Shown here: piece by piece, positions 43,101 to 44,710 of the stretch
Numbering within the stretch: position 1 is the stretch's first letter
Layout of the letters: every line of letters starts with the position of its first letter
NCBI GenBank assembly: GCA_000969725.1
Contig: JXSR01S061946.1
Direction: 5' to 3' (one strand)
Origin: Ophiothrix spiculata
Lineage: Eukaryota; Echinodermata; Ophiuroidea; Amphilepidida; Ophiotrichidae
Length of the DNA stretch: 51,835 nt
Notes under the pieces: generated by a model
Seen by the model: the letters and a program-made list of their open reading frames with translations, nothing else
What the model was told of the DNA's origin: nothing
The model's database searches: none
Position numbers and translations under genes: made by a program

Positions 43101-44660
43101 GTTTGTTGCAATAGAAAATGTTATGACCATGGATAGGTTATTTTATCAAATCAAAAGATTTATTTACTATGCCAAACCAGTTATGTGCTAAAGCAAATAT
43201 ATCTAGATCTTTACACGTGATGAGATTCTCCTCTTTTCTGTTTTGGGTTGCAATATATCAATTCTATATATCAAATTATATCTATATATCCTGCACATAT
43301 TGATGTTCAACTATTTTTGAGTTTTTAGCTACTGATATAATTTGCATCAATCTAATTTGCCAGTCAAATTATGTTTTTATAATCAAGTGCACCCAACTTG
43401 TTTCCAAAACAGTATTTTTATAAATTTATATTTTAATTGGTTTCCTCTGAGTTGCTCACGACTGGGATAACACTCTCATTTTTCTTGAAAAGTGGCACCG
43501 TAACCATGTACTTTATATATCAGTATTTTGAAGTACGGCAAAAAAGCTTTAACATATGTGAAAATCAAAAATTTTATGGAGCATTATTTGCTATTTTAGA
43601 AGCACATAAATATTAAATTTTTCAGTTTTCCCTATACTTTGTGTGGTAAATCATGTTAATTTATGGACAACTTTTTGAGGTGCCTGTATCTCAAAAACAA
43701 GCATGGCGACATTTATTTTGGATTCGTTATCAGCACAAATAAAACCACCAAATACCAAATTTTCAGGAAACTCTATGGAGATTTTGCTTCTTAGAGGAAA
43801 CAACTAAAGCTTTTGGTTATTCTCTGTAACTTTCGGCATTTAAAGTGCATTTTCTTGTACACGTTATATGATAATTATCTCAGCAAAAAATGAATATGTT
43901 CATCTATTTTGTGCAGGCAAATTCACGTTAGTTATTATTTGTTTTGATTAAATCTTTTTCTTATAGCTTATGTAAAGCCAAAACTTTCAAATGCCAATTA
44001 TTTTCAAAATGGTAATGATACATTTTGGTTCTATTTCAGCCGGAGAAAAAAACAAAAGAAGGAACCTTAAAAACGGACAGCAAAAGTGACCAAGAGGAGA
44101 CAAGCAGGAATAACGTCATCAAAGTTGCAGAAGTTCCCCATAGAACTGCCAGTGAACAGAACTTACGCCGAATAGCCTTTGGCGACTTCGGCCTGACACA
44201 GGACAGTCCAACCCATGCTGGTAATGGGCCCAATGAATCACCCAGATCAATTATGAAAAGGACAGGCTCGGATCCTCCGCCTAGGATCAATCATGACTCG
44301 GACAATGCCGTTGCGCGTACGAATAGCATGAGCAATAGGCGGAGAGACGACAAAGTCGTCCCCACACACCTTTTAAGTGCAACCAATGAAATGCAGGCTT
44401 CCAGCGGGCTGGTACGCCAGAAACTTCCAATGAAACTGTCCAACCTTAGCTCCTCTTCGTCATCATCATCTTCGACGACGACGTCCAGAGACAATACGTC
44501 GTCGCCGGTGCAACAAATGCTTCCAAAGAAATTGTCGTCCAACAGCAAGTCTTCGTCGCGAGGTTCCAACAAGTCGACCCACCGCAATTCGTCGTCTAAG
44601 AAGAATAATCAGCAAAATGTTCAGCAACCAACAGCAGAGCAGGATGTGATTTATTTTTAG
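1074..44660 (+). CDS. ARHGEF18: Lbc-type RhoGEF (ARHGEF18/p114RhoGEF-like), 22 exons, 5' incomplete
   Basis: Predicted guanine-nucleotide exchange factor for RhoA, acting at the cortical or junctional actin cytoskeleton (family knowledge). Joining exons 1074-1153, 2916-2979, 5656-5729, 13148-13206, 23311-23370, 27777-27912, 28671-28722, 29446-29498, 30771-30944, 31342-31585, 32496-32554, 33207-33329, 34047-34214, 34804-35068, 36243-36349, 36963-37041, 37346-37498, 38290-38516, 39096-39287, 40376-40410, 41400-41547 and 44040-44660 gives 1056 codons with no internal stop; all introns are GT-AG and phases match. Rough residue positions in this fragment: C1-like end 1-20, DH 168-385, PH 405-506, coiled coil 515-598, KRAETFSGFD about 637-646, helical segment 770-815, Ser/Lys-rich tail 851-1056. 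The tail motifs LLSATNE and final DVIYF resemble ARHGEF18 more than ARHGEF2 or AKAP13, from memory of those proteins. The N-terminus and promoter lie left of the window. Family assignment is strong; the exact paralogue is less certain. Confidence 0.88.
1154..2915. other. Intron 1: AT-rich, little structure
   Basis: No gene seen. A 20-base word, AATGCAAGACAGACCCAAGT at about 2111 and a two-mismatch copy at about 2530, bounds a stretch with no other recognised signal, possibly an old repeat. Confidence 0.45.
2916..2979 (+). CDS. ARHGEF18: RhoGEF exon 2: Ser-rich linker
   Basis: The acceptor is TTATTGCAG and the donor is CAAA/gtaagt. It encodes VGKSASLAFRDKVGINANKS plus a split codon (phase 0 in, phase 1 out). 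Lbc-family proteins carry a similar basic/Ser linker after the C1 domain (pattern ALxSVSLRxK in ARHGEF2), so position and style fit. Confidence 0.65.
2995..3860. repeat. Unclassified dispersed-type repeat in intron 2
   Basis: GC-rich edges (CCCCGGGAGAGGGGGG and AGGCCCGGGGGCGCTCAC), runs of C, and internally repeated phrases such as CAGTTCACTAGACCCTCAAA and TTCAGTAGACCCTCAA set this block apart from its AT-rich surroundings. The reading frame at 3230-3511 shows no domain I recognise. Most likely repetitive intron sequence. Confidence 0.35.
4075..4268. mobile_element. hAT-type MITE with perfect 8-bp target duplication
   Basis: A 194-bp element starting CAGGGGTTCTCAA and ending TTTGAGAAGGCAGG (imperfect terminal inverted repeats). 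It is flanked by CTATAGGG at 4067-4074 and again at 4269-4276. An exact 8-bp duplication and the CAGGG-TTCTCAA terminus are hallmarks of hAT elements. There is no transposase, so it is non-autonomous. Confidence 0.8.
4357..5108. mobile_element. Probable inverted-repeat element
   Basis: Both ends contain CAGGGATA followed by CGCCGTATAGAGCG-like words in opposite orientation (4357-4430 and 5040-5108). About 600 bp of AT-rich sequence lies between them. The internal frame on the minus strand at 5026-5397 overlaps one end and does not look like a protein. Family unknown. Confidence 0.42.
5537..5610 (-). repeat. tRNA-derived SINE fragment
   Basis: On the minus strand it reads AGAGCGCTCACTTTGGGTGT, then a B-box-like GGGTTCGAGTCCC and GCTAGGTCG. 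The 5' tRNA part is degraded, so this is a SINE remnant rather than a functional tRNA. Confidence 0.42.
5656..5729 (+). CDS. ARHGEF18: RhoGEF exon 3: Ser-rich linker
   Basis: The acceptor is TCCACCACAG and the donor is ACGCAG/gtaaat. The A left by exon 2 completes ATT, and the frame then reads GYSQSFKEKSRPSSTHGFHR and ends PLTQ in phase 0. The motif RPSS also occurs in the ARHGEF2 linker. The exact phase match with exon 2 is the main support. Confidence 0.68.
5969..6080. mobile_element. MITE family C, copy 1 (degraded)
   Basis: It begins ATAGGCCAAACAAAATATAA, then GGACAGTGTAAACATAAATC and GGGCCCTATTGTTTATAAAT. It aligns by eye with copies near 38810, 40077 and 41219. The right end is decayed. 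Confidence 0.55.
6144..6374. mobile_element. Near-perfect 231-bp palindrome (foldback MITE)
   Basis: The left arm from GGAAAGATTATTTCATTTAA to about 6250 is repeated almost exactly in reverse complement up to 6374, with a small loop around 6250-6266. The arms have very few mismatches, so insertion or gene conversion is probably recent. In RNA this would form a duplex of about 105 bp. Confidence 0.8.
6484..6976. repeat. Inverted repeat with an internal direct duplication
   Basis: The outer arms (CTGGAAAGCCAAACTAAAATT near 6491, and its reverse complement near 6950) enclose about 460 bp. Inside, a block beginning TTTTGGTGGCAGCGGTGGGA occurs twice, at about 6642 and 6784. It reads as a foldback element whose centre was later duplicated. 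Confidence 0.6.
7675..7918. mobile_element. MITE family A, copy 1
   Basis: A member of a family with long terminal inverted repeats, approximately CGTCATGTGAGTGCAAGAAA then GTCGTATCTGCAATAGCTGCC, and an inner arm GGGTCAGTGGTTCTTGAAAT. Here the left terminus is shortened and the right end GCAGATACGACTTTCTTGCA is intact. The two halves fold back around a short centre near 7780. Confidence 0.75.
9481..9703. mobile_element. MITE family B, copy 1
   Basis: About 223 bp bounded by TATACTTTGATCAACACCAA and TTAGTGTTGATCAAAGTATA, inverted repeats of about 28 bp. The interior is CpG-rich (GCGCGTGTGTAGCTGG, CTACGGCGCGCGTGTC). Two more copies lie at 24119 and 24338. Confidence 0.75.
9916..10055. mobile_element. 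MITE family D, copy 1
   Basis: 140 bp from CTAAAGTCTCTGCCAGAATT to GATGCCGACTTTAG. The ends CTAAAGTC and GACTTTAG are inverted repeats. A second copy of equal length lies at 18110-18249 with about 85 percent identity by eye. Confidence 0.7.
10441..10520. repeat. Short tandem duplication, 28-bp unit
   Basis: GTTCTTTGGGATAAACTGTG followed by GCTGACAA is present twice, with a third partial copy. There is no link to a gene element. Confidence 0.7.
10626..10838. mobile_element. Foldback MITE-like palindrome
   Basis: The left end CTAAGGCCCTGTATCCATAG and the right end CTATGGATACAAGGCCTTAG are reverse complements. An inner pair, GCAATTATGCCCAATTATC and GATAATTGCGGGCATAGGG, extends the fold. The open frame across it is a by-product of the palindrome. 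Confidence 0.65.
11566..12898 (-). mobile_element. Degraded LINE, reverse transcriptase C-terminal region and 3' tail
   Basis: On the minus strand, 12898 to about 12700 reads CIIRGNTYGTYLDKIVKLQK, then AIRTISNSHYRSHTGPLF and NVLNVHDTFKLNLGSFM. This is the conserved C-terminal part of CR1/Jockey/RTE-like LINE reverse transcriptases. Beyond the gap, CGPTFWNSLNNEIKR and EFRKNLKSYLL (11900-11787) are the extreme C-terminus of the same kind of protein. A short 3' UTR ends in about five TCAAA repeats as read on the + strand (11566-11590), a typical LINE tail. A stop after the first segment and the unknown gap bases mean that it is not shown to be intact; it is probably dead. Confidence 0.78.
11901..12470. 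other. Assembly gap (570 N)
   Basis: Unknown bases. The flanks are both LINE sequence in the same orientation, so the gap is most simply unresolved repeat. Translations that cross it are meaningless. Confidence 0.99.
13148..13206 (+). CDS. ARHGEF18: RhoGEF exon 4 with two possible in-frame donors
   Basis: The acceptor is TTTTTCCACAG. The frame begins TMSFQGSLQDLR. Two donors fit: CTGAG/gttagc after 13182, and GCAAG/gtgggt after 13206. They are 24 bases apart and both leave AG in phase 2, so either joins exon 5 in frame; the longer form adds eight residues (LAHQSNA plus one altered codon). The longer form is given as the primary call. Confidence 0.6.
13833..14135 (+). repeat. tRNA-derived SINE, near full length
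   Basis: The head is tRNA-like: GGAGCTCGTGTGGTCTAGTGG (A box) and GCGAGTTCGAGCCCCGC (B box). The body TATGTCCTTGGGCAAGACAT is shared by many marine animal SINEs. The tail carries AGCGCATATAAATACCGATT and ATTAT repeats. Pol III promoter boxes appear intact, but it lies inside intron 4. Confidence 0.75.
15317..15509. mobile_element. hAT-type MITE with perfect 8-bp target duplication
   Basis: 193 bp from CAGTGTTCCTGCTAAGCCTG to CTTAGCGGGAACACTG. The terminal inverted repeat CAGTGTTCCxGCTAAG is nearly perfect. GTAGAGAT is present on both sides (15309-15316 and 15510-15517), an exact 8-bp target duplication. No transposase is present. Confidence 0.88.
16106..16262 (+). repeat. tRNA-derived SINE (GGGTGGCTTGGTATA type), copy 1
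   Basis: It reads GGGTGGCTTGGTATAAGTGG, a decayed B box GGAGTTGAGCCC, and a body AACCAATTTTTGACACCCTT. It aligns by eye with the better preserved copy near 27455. Confidence 0.65.
18110..18249. mobile_element. MITE family D, copy 2
   Basis: Same length and orientation as the copy at 9916: CTAAAGTCTCTGCCAAAATT to GACGCCGACTTTAA. The right terminus has one changed base. Confidence 0.68.
18477..19315 (+). repeat. Minisatellite, about 29-bp unit, about 28 diverged copies
   Basis: Units follow the pattern TTGGTCATTCAAATATACAA plus GATGTGATT, with many substitutions and indels. A homogeneous stretch of three identical units (GATTTGAGTTATTTGAATAT...) near 18507-18595 shows recent local expansion. 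Confidence 0.88.
19917..19970 (+). CDS. Possible 54-nt cassette exon
   Basis: A pyrimidine-rich tract ends in ACCCTAG, followed by 54 open bases and a strong donor AAA/gtaagt. Inserted between exons 4 and 5, the phase is 2 in and 2 out, and it reads YDTGRFHWHRVAVKLGV with no stop. It is richer in GC than its surroundings. Against it, the peptide has no match I recognise in the family, and splice-like strings of this length arise by chance in a 10-kb intron. Confidence 0.22.
20986..21100. mobile_element. MITE family A, copy 2 (left half)
   Basis: It has GAGTGCAAGAAA, TATCTGCAATTGCTGCCATT and TTGGATTGCACACTGTATAA, and a shortened centre GTGGTTCAAGAACCTCTGAC. The right arm is missing here. An isolated right end lies at 21851-21894. 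Confidence 0.65.
21553..21810 (-). other. Unrecognised 85-codon open frame in a GC-rich patch
   Basis: Minus-strand frame beginning MISAFKMNLQETVS, with SSNRSARQDAELGHYAL in the middle. Base composition is clearly richer in GC than the flanks. I recognise no domain, and no splice sites, promoter or poly(A) signal support expression. It could be part of an unknown repeat or a pseudogene fragment. Confidence 0.15.
21851..21894. mobile_element. MITE family A, isolated right end
   Basis: GGCAGCTATTGTACTTCGGA, then CTTTCTTGCACTTACATGACG, matches the right terminal repeat of family A. With the left half at 20986 it may be one copy split by about 750 bp of inserted sequence. Confidence 0.5.
22065..22270. 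repeat. TTTCGCGC-rich inverted repeat element
   Basis: At least nine TTTCGCGC/GCGCGAAA-like words occur in about 200 bp, with the right half reversed relative to the left (ATTTTCGCGC..., then GCGCGAAAATAAATG). It is strikingly CpG-rich for this AT-rich intron, suggesting a mobile element or a CpG-methylation-poor sequence. Confidence 0.6.
23311..23370 (+). CDS. ARHGEF18: RhoGEF exon 5 with a tandem NAGNAG acceptor
   Basis: The acceptor is TTCATTTCAGCAG, so splicing may occur after either CAG. The first gives Ser-Arg-Thr-Ile and the second Arg-Thr-Ile, a one-residue difference in frame. The exon reads TIEETEEASEDNVESPKS, an acidic stretch before the DH domain, and ends with the donor CAAT/gtaagt in phase 2. 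Confidence 0.7.
24119..24342. mobile_element. MITE family B, copy 2
   Basis: TATACTTTGATCAACACTAA to TTGGTGTTGATCAAAGTATA, 224 bp, opposite in internal orientation to copy 1 (the GCTGTGTCCAGCTAGG segment is reversed). It abuts copy 3. Confidence 0.78.
24338..24855. mobile_element. MITE family B, copy 3, interrupted by a family A element
   Basis: The left part (CTTTTCACATTAAGAATTGA, TGTAGCTGGATACAGCACAA) matches copy 1 up to about 24460. The family resumes at about 24730 (GTTTAC-like, GAAGATTAGCCTCACAAATT) and ends GTGATTAAAGTATA. The interruption is exactly a family A element, so B is older than A at this site. Confidence 0.68.
24461..24724. mobile_element. MITE family A, copy 3, near full length
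   Basis: 264 bp from CGTCCTGTGAGTGCAAGAAA to CTTGTACTCACATGACG. The inner arms GGCTCTTAAAATGGTTCTTC and GAAGAACCATTTCAAGAGCC fold back. It is nested in a family B element. Confidence 0.82.
24985..25230. repeat. Foldback element with an adjoining direct partial copy
   Basis: ATCGATTACCCTGTCGTGAT at 24985 is reversed as ATCACGACAGGGTAATCGAT ending at 25139. The inner pair CAATATTTTGAGT/ACTCAAAATATTG also matches. From 25140 to 25230 a direct copy of the internal part follows (CAACACAATATTTTGAGTCG, GCAATATGCAAATGTGTTGT). Confidence 0.65.
25542..25922. mobile_element. Mariner-like MITE with TA target site
   Basis: 381 bp with ends CAGGGTGTCCCAACAAAAAT and TTTTTATAGGGACATCCTG, flanked by TA on both sides (25540-25541, 25923-25924). 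An inner arm, CACCACTTTTG/CAAAAGTGGTG, lengthens the inverted repeat. The terminus CAGGGTGTCCC and the TA duplication are typical of Tc1/mariner elements. No transposase is present. Confidence 0.78.
27233..27318. repeat. 86-bp palindrome
   Basis: CCGTCCAACATAGGATGGAA and CATGGTTACCATT on the left are mirrored by AATGGTAACCATG and TTCCATCCCATGTTGGACGG on the right, with a small AT loop. Probably a short foldback element inserted in the family A copy. Confidence 0.75.
27455..27610 (+). repeat. tRNA-derived SINE (GGGTGGCTTGGTATA type), copy 2
   Basis: CGGGTGGCTTGGTATAGGTG (A box), GGTTCGAGCCCGGGTGG (B box, intact), AACCACCAATTTTTGACACC, CTTATTTCCGAGGAGATAGG. Compared with the copy near 16106, both promoter boxes are better preserved. 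Confidence 0.72.
27777..27912 (+). CDS. ARHGEF18: RhoGEF exon 6: acidic pre-DH linker
   Basis: The acceptor is TTTTTCACTCATAG and the donor is AAAAAG/gtgtgt. It encodes MTNNNMSASMESLEDISPDI, then IVDDEDIVTRGPEPESWSVTV. Lbc-family members carry an ESL motif and an acidic stretch ending with a D/E-SWS motif just before the DH domain, and both are present here. The intron after this exon starts with a (GGT)n/(GT)n/poly-G tract. Confidence 0.85.
27913..28670. other. Intron 6, starting with a GGT/GT/poly-G tract
   Basis: 27931-27990 is a mixed microsatellite of GGT, GTGTGTG and a G run. The rest, 27991-28670, is AT-rich, and the reading frames in it show no domain. Confidence 0.6.
28671..28722 (+). 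CDS. ARHGEF18: RhoGEF exon 7: start of DH domain
   Basis: The acceptor is TTCTTATTCAG and the donor is TTTG/gtgagt. It encodes VLKKMSHKDIKRQDVIF and a split Glu codon. The string KRQDVIFE is the DH entry signature of the Lbc family (KRQDVIYE or KQQDVIYE in vertebrates). Confidence 0.93.
29130..29385 (+). repeat. tRNA-derived SINE in intron 7
   Basis: The tRNA-like head holds a B box CAGGTTCGATTTCTG. The body has TTTTCTCCGAGCACTTCGGT and TTTCTCCTGCATC, the motif GGTTTTCTCCGGG-CACTCCGGTTT known from many invertebrate SINEs. It ends in an AAATAAATAAATTT tail. The open frames across it are by-products. Confidence 0.68.
29446..29498 (+). CDS. ARHGEF18: RhoGEF exon 8: DH conserved region 1
   Basis: The acceptor is TCCTGTACAG and the donor is CAGAAG/gtaaga. 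It reads EFIMTEKHHVRTLKIMQK, the conserved region 1 helix that contacts switch I of Rho in DH domains; the Glu and the HVRTLKIM block are retained. Confidence 0.95.
29517..29886. mobile_element. Inverted-repeat MITE in intron 8
   Basis: ATGGCCAAAAAAAAAATTGT, TTGTTTGC on the left matches GCAAACAAACATGATTTTTT, AGGCCTA on the right. A second pair, TTTTGGGTCGG/CCGACCCAAA, lies inside. About 370 bp, AT-rich core, no frame of note. Confidence 0.58.
30310..30533 (+). pseudogene. Coding-like fragment of unknown origin in intron 8
   Basis: An open frame between TGTTTAG and TTTG/gttagt reads NKVEVVLAPKSQAQVENLLK, then KARKSIFLVHYEKPVVPIFP and APAPMVRHTALGGTFG. The amphipathic Lys-rich stretch followed by a Pro-rich stretch looks more protein-like than the other intron frames. 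It lies between DH exons 8 and 9, where no family member has an insert, so it is unlikely to be a RhoGEF exon. It may be an exon of another transcript, a retrocopy or chance. Confidence 0.2.
30771..30944 (+). CDS. ARHGEF18: RhoGEF exon 9: DH middle
   Basis: The acceptor is ATCTCTCTAG and the donor is AATCAG/gtaagt; 58 codons, phase 0 to 0. It starts IFAYGMQNELHMDQSVISKV and ends EKFGDLLVNQ, matching the family pattern in which DH conserved region 2 begins near GDLL and runs into the next exon (FS...). Confidence 0.95.
31342..31585 (+). CDS. ARHGEF18: RhoGEF exon 10: DH conserved regions 2 and 3
   Basis: The acceptor is TTTTTACCTTTTAG and the donor is AAAAT/gtaagt. It carries FSETNGDKMLMAYGLLCSRQ and the region-3 helix ECILSVSHRLTKYQLL. 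The vertebrate family consensus is ECILLVTQRITKYPLL, so the core Lys-Tyr is kept but Pro is Gln, Gln is His and a Leu is Ser. This helix forms much of the Rho-binding face. Confidence 0.95.
31690..32164. mobile_element. 475-bp MITE with about 50-bp terminal inverted repeats
   Basis: CAGTTCGGCGGAACTCACAA then TTCGGATACGTATCTGAATT is mirrored by AATTCAGATACGTATCCAAA then TTGTGAGTTCTGCCGAACTG. The inner GGATATGG/GATACC words repeat in tandem near 31730-31825. ATAT is on both flanks, which may be a 4-bp duplication or part of the repeat. It sits in intron 10, inside the DH coding part of the gene. Confidence 0.82.
32496..32554 (+). CDS. ARHGEF18: RhoGEF exon 11: DH C-terminal helix
   Basis: The acceptor is TTTCTTGAACAG and the donor is ATAAAG/gtaaga. 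It reads STSFHKVDTPLLEKALTLIK, in the position of the family's ...LxxALxLVK helix near the end of the DH fold. Phase 1 in, 0 out. Confidence 0.88.
33207..33329 (+). CDS. ARHGEF18: RhoGEF exon 12: DH end and DH-PH linker
   Basis: The acceptor is TTCTTGGCACATAG and the donor is TTCAGG/gtaagt. It encodes GICKEVDYQVEEYEKWQRLL, then EIYNKVEARSSGTLKSGKKFR; ARHGEF2 has the comparable string QLEKGARLQEIYNRMD. The donor lies in a tandem repeat that creates four further identical donors downstream (33385, 33420, 33475, 33530); see the repeat entry. Confidence 0.93.
33275..33540 (+). repeat. Tandem duplication of exon 12 end with its 5' splice site
   Basis: The 55-bp block GTAAGTCAGACATACAAGGT ... AAATTCAGG (donor, start of intron, copy of the exon 12 end) is repeated. 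Identical donors AAATTCAGG/gtaagtcagac occur at 33330, 33385, 33420, 33475 and 33530; unit lengths are 55, 35, 55 and 55. The reading frame of exon 12 stays open through all of it to about 33533. Because 55 plus 35 is 90, only the donor at 33420 returns to the original frame. Confidence 0.92.
34047..34214 (+). CDS. ARHGEF18: RhoGEF exon 13: first half of PH domain
   Basis: The acceptor is TGTTTTTTTACAG and the donor is AACAAG/gtaaga; 56 codons, phase 0 to 0. It reads KLRHEGELLWKSARGKLTEI and then VLLTDVLIFLQENNQKFTFA, the first beta-strands of the Lbc-family PH domain, whose consensus has LLMTDVLVFLQEKDQKYIF. Its 3' half is copied in the following intron. Confidence 0.96.
34266..34430 (+). 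pseudogene. Partial copy of PH exon 13 in the following intron
   Basis: 34266-34355 repeats the 3' half of exon 13 (from GCAAGCTGACAGAGATCCAT) with one 9-bp deletion and a one-base insertion, followed by a copy of the intron start including the donor CAAG/gtaagaagg (34356). A shorter third remnant, GCAAGCTAACAAGGTAAGAC, follows at 34401. Reading on from exon 13 reaches a TGA soon after the true donor, and the indels break the frame, so the copy is not a usable exon. Confidence 0.88.
34519..34665. repeat. Palindrome in intron 13
   Basis: AAACTGTCTCAAATTTGCAA, ACTGTCTCAAATTGAAAACC, ATCTCATAATG on the left are mirrored by CATTATGAGATGGTTTTCAA, TTTGAGACGGTTTTGCAAAT on the right; loop at about 34575-34605. 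Confidence 0.6.
34804..35068 (+). CDS. ARHGEF18: RhoGEF exon 14: second half of PH domain and basic/acidic linker
   Basis: The acceptor is TTTTTTAACCTTCCAG and the donor is CTAG/gtgaga. It encodes PPVVQLHKLMVRDVA, SIYLISPNKAGPEMYEV and RKRWKQLIETAVQECP; the invariant PH Trp of the C-terminal helix is present. In vertebrate Lbc GEFs the PH strands ahead of this helix bind activated RhoA (established). An acidic DEDEGVVEDE run and the start of a coiled coil (EEKKAAEARAAKIKKLL) follow. Confidence 0.96.
35537..36113 (+). repeat. Minisatellite, 29-bp unit, about 20 copies
   Basis: Units of GATAACTCAATAGGAGTCAC plus AAGAGTTTT, very regular from 35690 to 35890, more diverged at the edges (CAAGTAGGAGTC and CAATTAGGAGTC variants). 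It lies in intron 14, about 130 bp upstream of coiled-coil exon 15, and is likely to vary in length between individuals. Confidence 0.92.
36243..36349 (+). CDS. ARHGEF18: RhoGEF exon 15: coiled coil
   Basis: The acceptor is TTGAATGTACAG and the donor is GGAACG/gtgagt. It reads EAMQEKDKQLTTIMEEKNKL and then MSELKETVTKEDLLGT. ARHGEF2 has the comparable ELQQKDRALVELLREKVGLF just after its PH domain, so this is a conserved post-PH helix. Confidence 0.92.
36963..37041 (+). CDS. ARHGEF18: RhoGEF exon 16: coiled coil end
   Basis: The acceptor is TTTTAATTTCAG and the donor is CAGGAAG/gtaagc. It encodes LKSSVFKERDTKMQEARDVL and then LAAIQE; heptad-like spacing of hydrophobic residues continues the helix of exon 15. 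Confidence 0.88.
37346..37498 (+). CDS. ARHGEF18: RhoGEF exon 17: Ser-rich segment with KRAETFSGFD
   Basis: The acceptor is TGCATTCATTCAG and the donor is ACAGCTG/gtaggt. After a Ser/Gly-rich stretch it contains LPKRAETFSGFD, matching the RRAETFGGFD/Y motif shared by ARHGEF18, AKAP13 and ARHGEF28. This motif separates the gene from ARHGEF1, 11 and 12. Confidence 0.92.
38290..38516 (+). CDS. ARHGEF18: RhoGEF exon 18: Ser/Pro-rich region
   Basis: The acceptor is TGCATTCCTTCCCAG and the donor is AGGAAG/gtgagc. It encodes GAGVKRRFTTENKETDRLSG, then many Ser-Pro and Ser-Asn motifs (SFPNLSPNMP, GSPQGSNPNLAST). It is probably disordered; the vertebrate proteins also have a Ser/Pro-rich stretch after the RAETF motif. 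Confidence 0.88.
38810..38935. mobile_element. MITE family C, copy 2
   Basis: TTGGACAGAGTAAACAAAAA, GGGCCCTATTGTTTTTAAAT, ACCCTGGATTTTTGTG. The right part is duplicated (TTTTTGTGTTCTTTATCC and TTTTTGTATTCTTTATCC). Confidence 0.6.
39096..39287 (+). CDS. ARHGEF18: RhoGEF exon 19: Ser-rich, then helical segment
   Basis: The acceptor is TTTGTTCGCAG and the donor is TTATTG/gtgagt; 64 codons. The second half, MFTKEQLACANLLLQHLNSL, resembles the ARHGEF18/AKAP13 segment with the pattern ...VQxxxxLxxLLxxLQ.. that follows the Ser-rich stretch. Confidence 0.88.
39485..39598 (-). repeat. tRNA-derived SINE fragment in intron 19
   Basis: Minus strand: GATCGAGTGGATAAAGCGCC (A box region), GTGAGTTCGAGCCCAGCTC (B box), then the GTGTCCTTGGGCAAGGCACT body motif, the same as in the SINE at 13833. 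The 3' part of the element is lost. Confidence 0.68.
40077..40196. mobile_element. MITE family C, copy 3 (best preserved)
   Basis: CTATAGACCAAACAATAATT to AAGTATTGTTTGGCCTATAG, 120 bp. The terminal inverted repeats of about 17 bp are almost exact. Confidence 0.8.
40376..40410 (+). CDS. ARHGEF18: RhoGEF exon 20 (35 nt)
   Basis: A short exon with acceptor TTTATATTTCAG and donor GAAAG/gtacgc. It reads SITTVKDTVYE and leaves AG. It joins exons 19 and 21 in phase and continues the helix, in the place of the VxxQDSYIE motif of the vertebrate proteins. Confidence 0.78.
41219..41352. mobile_element. MITE family C, copy 4
   Basis: TATAGGCCAAACAATAATTT, GGACAATGTAAACAAAAATC, GGGCCCACCGTTGTTTGCAA, and a right end GTCCAATAGTTTTTTATTTT then GCCTTATAG. 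It ends about 45 bases before exon 21 of the RhoGEF. Confidence 0.75.
41400..41547 (+). CDS. ARHGEF18: RhoGEF exon 21: helix end, Ser/Thr/Pro linker
   Basis: The acceptor is TTTTGTCCACAG and the donor is TTAACA/gtaagt. It encodes SMKTELLEANRKIETLSGSK, then a basic linker and SPAPVIVTTPPVSKRLT. Phase 2 in, 0 out. Confidence 0.85.
41548..44039. other. Intron 21 (2.5 kb)
   Basis: Apart from the foldback at 42473 and a T/G homopolymer run at 42663-42710, it is AT-rich sequence with no supported feature. Confidence 0.5.
42473..42638. mobile_element. 166-bp foldback element with GC-rich core
   Basis: AGAGCTTGGTCACAATAACT, CGTACGAACAGTAACGAGC on the left mirror GCTCGTTACTGTTCGTATGC, GTTATTGTGACCAAGCTCT on the right. 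The core GGACCACGCGACGCCCTCGC/GCTCGCTGCTCGTGGTCC folds again. It is far richer in GC than intron 21 around it. Confidence 0.8.
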
Positions 44661-44670
44661 AACATATCTT
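44040..44670 (+). CDS. ARHGEF18: RhoGEF exon 22: C-terminal tail, stop, first 10 nt of 3' UTR
   Basis: The acceptor is GTTCTATTTCAG; 206 codons follow, with TAG at 44658-44660. The tail has PHRTASEQNLRRIAFGDFG, VPTHLLSATNEMQ, KLPMKLSNLS, a run of nine Ser, KKLSSNSKSSSRG and ends TAEQDVIYF. ARHGEF18 has closely placed LLSATN, PTKLA and a DVIFF end (recalled). A donor CTT/gtaagt lies 10 bases after the stop. The last three residues (Ile-Tyr-Phe) fit a class II PDZ ligand. Confidence 0.92.
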
Positions 44671-44710
44671 GTAAGTATCATACCTCAACTATGCTATACT
44701 CCTTGGAGTA

